This document shows positions 61,629 to 64,000 of a stretch of DNA of 64,000 nucleotides, piece after piece. A program made the translations under genes and the position numbers. The DNA comes from Sandaracinobacter neustonicus (lineage in GTDB: Bacteria > Pseudomonadota > Alphaproteobacteria > Sphingomonadales > Sphingomonadaceae). Position 1 is the stretch's first letter. Each line of letters opens with the position of its first letter. Where the stretch lies: NCBI RefSeq assembly GCF_006385875.1, contig NZ_VFSU01000026.1:42501-106500 (forward strand), given 5' to 3'. Below the pieces are notes generated by a model. It saw only the letters and a program-made list of their open reading frames with translations. It did not search any database and was not told where the DNA came from.

Positions 61629-62993
61629 ATGCGTTCCATCAGACGACACACGCGGCTTTTTCTTGCAGTTGCCGCCCCGTTTGCCCTGTTTCCCTGCAGC
61701 GCTGCACTCGCGGCACCTTCTGCGGCAGTGGTTGCCGAGGCTGACAAGCGCATAACGGCCGACATCGCGCGGTTGACGGCGATGTACAAGGATATCCACC
61801 AGAACCCCGAACTCGCCTTTCATGAAACGCGCACCGCCGCGATCGTCGCCAAAGAGCTGAAGGCGCTGGGGTTCGACGTGAAAACCGGGATCGGCGGCAC
61901 CGGTGTCGTCGGCATCCTGAAGAACGGCCCCGGCCCCGTGGTAATGTACCGCGCCGACATGGATGCGAACGCCGTCGCCGAGGAGAATGATCTTCCCTAT
62001 CGCAGCAAGGTGAAGGCCATACGCGAAGACGGCTCGGAATCGCCGGTTGCGCATATGTGCGGGCATGACGCGCATGTGACGTGGATGCTGGGCATGGCGA
62101 AGGCGCTGGCCGGGATGAAGGGCCAGTGGGGCGGCACCGTGGTGCTGGTGGGCCAGCCCGCCGAAGAACCGATCACCGGTGCGAAGGCGATGGTGGACGC
62201 GGGCCTTTATGAGAAGTTCGGCGTGCCGAAGCCCGATTATTTCATCGGCATCCACACCGCGCCGCTGCCCACGGGCACGGTCGTGGCCGCGCCGGGGCCG
62301 CTGATGGCTGGCACCGATCAGGTGGATATCCTGATGAAGGGCGTGGGCGGCCATGGCTCCATGCCGCAGATGACGAAAGACCCGGTGGTGATGGCGGCGC
62401 TGGCCGTGGTGCAATATCAGGCCATCGTCAGCCGCACCGTCACACCGCAGGAAACCGCCGTGCTGACGGTGGGCTCCATTCAGGCCGGGGCTGACAACAA
62501 TGTGATCCCGGCCACCGCGCTGCTGAAGGCCAATCTGCGCTGGTACAGCGAGGCGACGCGGCAGCAGATGCTGAAGGGCATCAAGGCCGTCAGCGAAGGC
62601 ATCGCCCGCACCTATGGCATGCCCGAGGATCAAATGCCTGTCATCACGATGAAGGGCAGTTCGACGCCACTGGTGAACGACAAGGAATTGTCGGCCCGGC
62701 TGGGCAAGACGTTGCAGGGCGTGCTGGGGGAAAAGGCGGTGATCAGCGCCTTCCCGCCCGCCACCGGATCGGAGGATGTGCACCTGCTGCTGGGGCCTTA
62801 CACCGACGTGCCCTTCAGCTTCCTTGTGGTGGGCGTGGCCGATCCGGACCTGTTCGCCAAGGCGCAGAAAGAGGGGAAACAATTCCCCTATGCGGCGCAT
62901 AATCCGGGGTTCCTTGTCGATCTGAAGGCCATTCCAGAGGGCACGAAGGTGGCGACGGTCGCCATGCTTGATCTGCTGGGCAAGCCTGAGTAA
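61629..62993 (+). CDS. Exported M20-family amidohydrolase
   Basis: The 454-residue protein has a signal peptide (ending LAA near residue 30). The M20D (hippurate hydrolase/IAA-amino acid hydrolase) pattern follows: MYKDIHQNPELAFHETRTAAIVA, VMYRADMDANAV, HMCGHDAHVTWMLGMAKAL (metal ligands), GQPAEEPITGAKAMVDAGL, and a dimerisation domain starting VDILMKGVGGHGSMPQ. Such enzymes release amino acids from N-acyl conjugates. The exported location is notable given the peptide-scavenging genes nearby. ATG 61629 was chosen to start the signal peptide. Confidence 0.92.
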   Translation: MRSIRRHTRLFLAVAAPFALFPCSAALAAPSAAVVAEADKRITADIARLTAMYKDIHQNPELAFHETRTAAIVAKELKALGFDVKTGIGGTGVVGILKNGPGPVVMYRADMDANAVAEENDLPYRSKVKAIREDGSESPVAHMCGHDAHVTWMLGMAKALAGMKGQWGGTVVLVGQPAEEPITGAKAMVDAGLYEKFGVPKPDYFIGIHTAPLPTGTVVAAPGPLMAGTDQVDILMKGVGGHGSMPQMTKDPVVMAALAVVQYQAIVSRTVTPQETAVLTVGSIQAGADNNVIPATALLKANLRWYSEATRQQMLKGIKAVSEGIARTYGMPEDQMPVITMKGSSTPLVNDKELSARLGKTLQGVLGEKAVISAFPPATGSEDVHLLLGPYTDVPFSFLVVGVADPDLFAKAQKEGKQFPYAAHNPGFLVDLKAIPEGTKVATVAMLDLLGKPE

Positions 62994-63051
62994 CGATTCC
63001 GCAACCGGCGGGGGCGGCGGTGGTGGCGTCTCCGCATTCAAAGGATGACGC

Positions 63052-63420
63052 ATGACGCGCAAATTTCTGCTCGCACTGGCCGGGCTTTCGGCGTTGCAGT
63101 CTCCGGTTCTGGCGGCCGAAGACAATCTTCTCGACGTCACCTGCGGCCAATATCTGACGGCATTGTCGGTTGCCGCGCCAAAGGCTGGCGCAAGCAAGGC
63201 CGAGCAGCAACTGGCCGCTCAGGCACAGGATGATATTGCGCAAGGGCTGATGTGGATTCACGGCTATTTGTCCGGCCGGGACGCGGCGGCCGGCAAGCCG
63301 GCACCGATGTTGACGCGAAGCTGGCTGACGGCGCAGATCACGCCACTGGCGAAGGCTTGCCGGGAACGCAGCCCCGATGGCTCGATGCAACTGCTCGATA
63401 TCGTGAAGGCCGGCCTGTGA
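63052..63420 (+). CDS. HdeA-like small exported protein
   Basis: The 122-residue protein has a signal peptide (to about AAE, residue 22). Its two cysteines lie in VTCGQYLTAL and ITPLAKACRE, around MWIHGYLSG. That arrangement matches the HdeA/HdeB family of periplasmic acid-stress chaperones, though the family is also a default for such two-Cys proteins. Its GTGA stop overlap couples it to the next gene. Confidence 0.65.
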   Translation: MTRKFLLALAGLSALQSPVLAAEDNLLDVTCGQYLTALSVAAPKAGASKAEQQLAAQAQDDIAQGLMWIHGYLSGRDAAAGKPAPMLTRSWLTAQITPLAKACRERSPDGSMQLLDIVKAGL

Positions 63421-63863
63421 TCGGCTCCGGCGGCCGACAGCCCTTGTCGCGCGGGGCTTTGTTCGCAATCGCCACCGTTCTGGCTGCCTTGCCTCCGGTC
63501 ACGGCGCATGCAGATGCGAAATCGAAGGACGAGAAGAACTGGGTGGAGCGAGTGGAAAATCGCCGCGATGCCCGACGCGCGGGGATCGTGGCGGGCGCAG
63601 TGACGGCACAGGTGGCAGGTGCCGCGAACCGCAGCCGGGCCGATCGCGACTATCAGCAGTGTCAGGACAATGTCGCCACCGCGCAAAGCGTGGCGCAGCA
63701 GGCAAATGGGCAGCCGGCCGATCCCAATGCGGATTATGCCGCGCAAAGGGCCGGCTATGATTGCGAGGTGCAGCGCTATGAGGATCGGGCCGATGGCCGC
63801 AGGGCCGCGAATCGCACCGCCGTCGTCGCCGGGATCGTCACGCGCGAAGTCGTGAAGGACTGA
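63417..63863 (+). CDS. Small exported protein of unknown function
   Basis: A GTG start at 63417, overlapping the upstream stop, gives 148 residues. There is a signal peptide (LSRGALFAIATVLAALPPVTAHA), then a hydrophilic Arg/Ala/Gln-rich region with Cys in YQQCQDN and YDCEVQ. RRDARRAGIVAGAVTAQVA and RRAANRTAVVAGIVTREVV near either end resemble an imperfect internal repeat. I do not recognise a family. Confidence 0.6.
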   Translation: MIGSGGRQPLSRGALFAIATVLAALPPVTAHADAKSKDEKNWVERVENRRDARRAGIVAGAVTAQVAGAANRSRADRDYQQCQDNVATAQSVAQQANGQPADPNADYAAQRAGYDCEVQRYEDRADGRRAANRTAVVAGIVTREVVKD

Positions 63864-63933
63864 CCCGCCCCGCCTCTGCCGGTGGCAATCCGCGCCGGGT
63901 TATGAGACACTCGGGCATCCGGGGGGGTGTTGC

Positions 63934-64000
63934 ATGATGATCAGCGACGGCAGATCCCAGCCATTTCTGGCCCGCTCCGTTCGTTCCAACGATCTGGACG
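63934..64000 (+). CDS. Start of an unidentified gene, cut by the window end
   Basis: ATG 63934 follows a G-rich stretch that may act as a ribosome site. The 22 visible codons (MMISDGRSQPFLARSVRSND) stay open to the window edge. Too little is present to identify it; ATG 63937 is equally possible. Confidence 0.35.
   Translation, partial: MMISDGRSQPFLARSVRSNDLD

Noticed and set aside
1-64000. CRISPR arrays, rRNA genes, complete tRNAs, complete insertion sequences
   Set aside because: No regularly spaced repeats, rRNA motifs, full cloverleaf or transposase genes were found on reading both strands.

Overview
This window is a GC-rich alphaproteobacterial chromosome segment, most likely from Sphingomonadales. 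The evidence is a PEPxxWA-type C-terminal sorting signal, a DUF1013/TrcR regulator, LexA boxes of the alphaproteobacterial GTTC-N7-GTTC type, a degenerate dihydroorotase of the kind seen in sphingomonads, and many TonB-dependent receptor and acyl-CoA genes.

Bases 1-24750 are mostly a housekeeping backbone. A tight plus-strand operon carries a DUF3089 hydrolase, ruvX, pyrB, a non-catalytic pyrC-like gene and a Sel1/SPOR protein. It faces a minus-strand trcR gene and a probable small RNA. Next come a SLOG-plus-membrane-domain protein resembling nucleotide-sensing conflict proteins, a DUF4112 gene, a class II aldolase, a frameshifted phoD, purB and a PEP-CTERM protein. The translation block ffh, rpsP, rimM, trmD, rplS follows, with a vapBC toxin-antitoxin pair lodged between rimM and trmD. 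Then come ybgC, tolQ, tolR, tolA, tolB, pal, ispG and small accessory enzymes.

At 24952-24991 lies the 3' portion of a tRNA-Lys gene, the usual scar of tRNA-targeted integration. To its right the content is accessory. It includes a Fic protein with a repeat-rich promoter and a HEPN relic. A putative lipid or steroid-like acyl-CoA catabolic cluster follows (esterase, TonB receptor, GntR/FCD regulator, SDR, SCP2-type thiolase, acyl-CoA ligase), and the regulator's probable operators can be seen in it. A paraoxonase-like lactonase with a divergent TetR and matching operators comes next, then a relaxase scar at about 38.8 kb.

Bases 39307-53152 look like an uptake and degradation locus for acylated or D-amino-acid-containing peptides or siderophores. 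It holds an esterase, DgcN/DgcA-type D-glutamate genes, a siderophore-type TonB receptor, a PvdQ-like Ntn acylase interrupted by an in-frame TAA, an amidase, an amino-acid permease, an AraC regulator and a membrane-anchored serine hydrolase. paiB-like, proC and DUF4169 genes follow.

Bases 54861-61273 form an SOS mutagenesis block: imuA-imuB-dnaE2 behind a LexA box, and a degenerate SRAP gene behind a second LexA box. The window closes with an exported M20 peptidase, two small exported proteins and the start of an unidentified gene. No CRISPR array, rRNA gene or intact tRNA was found.
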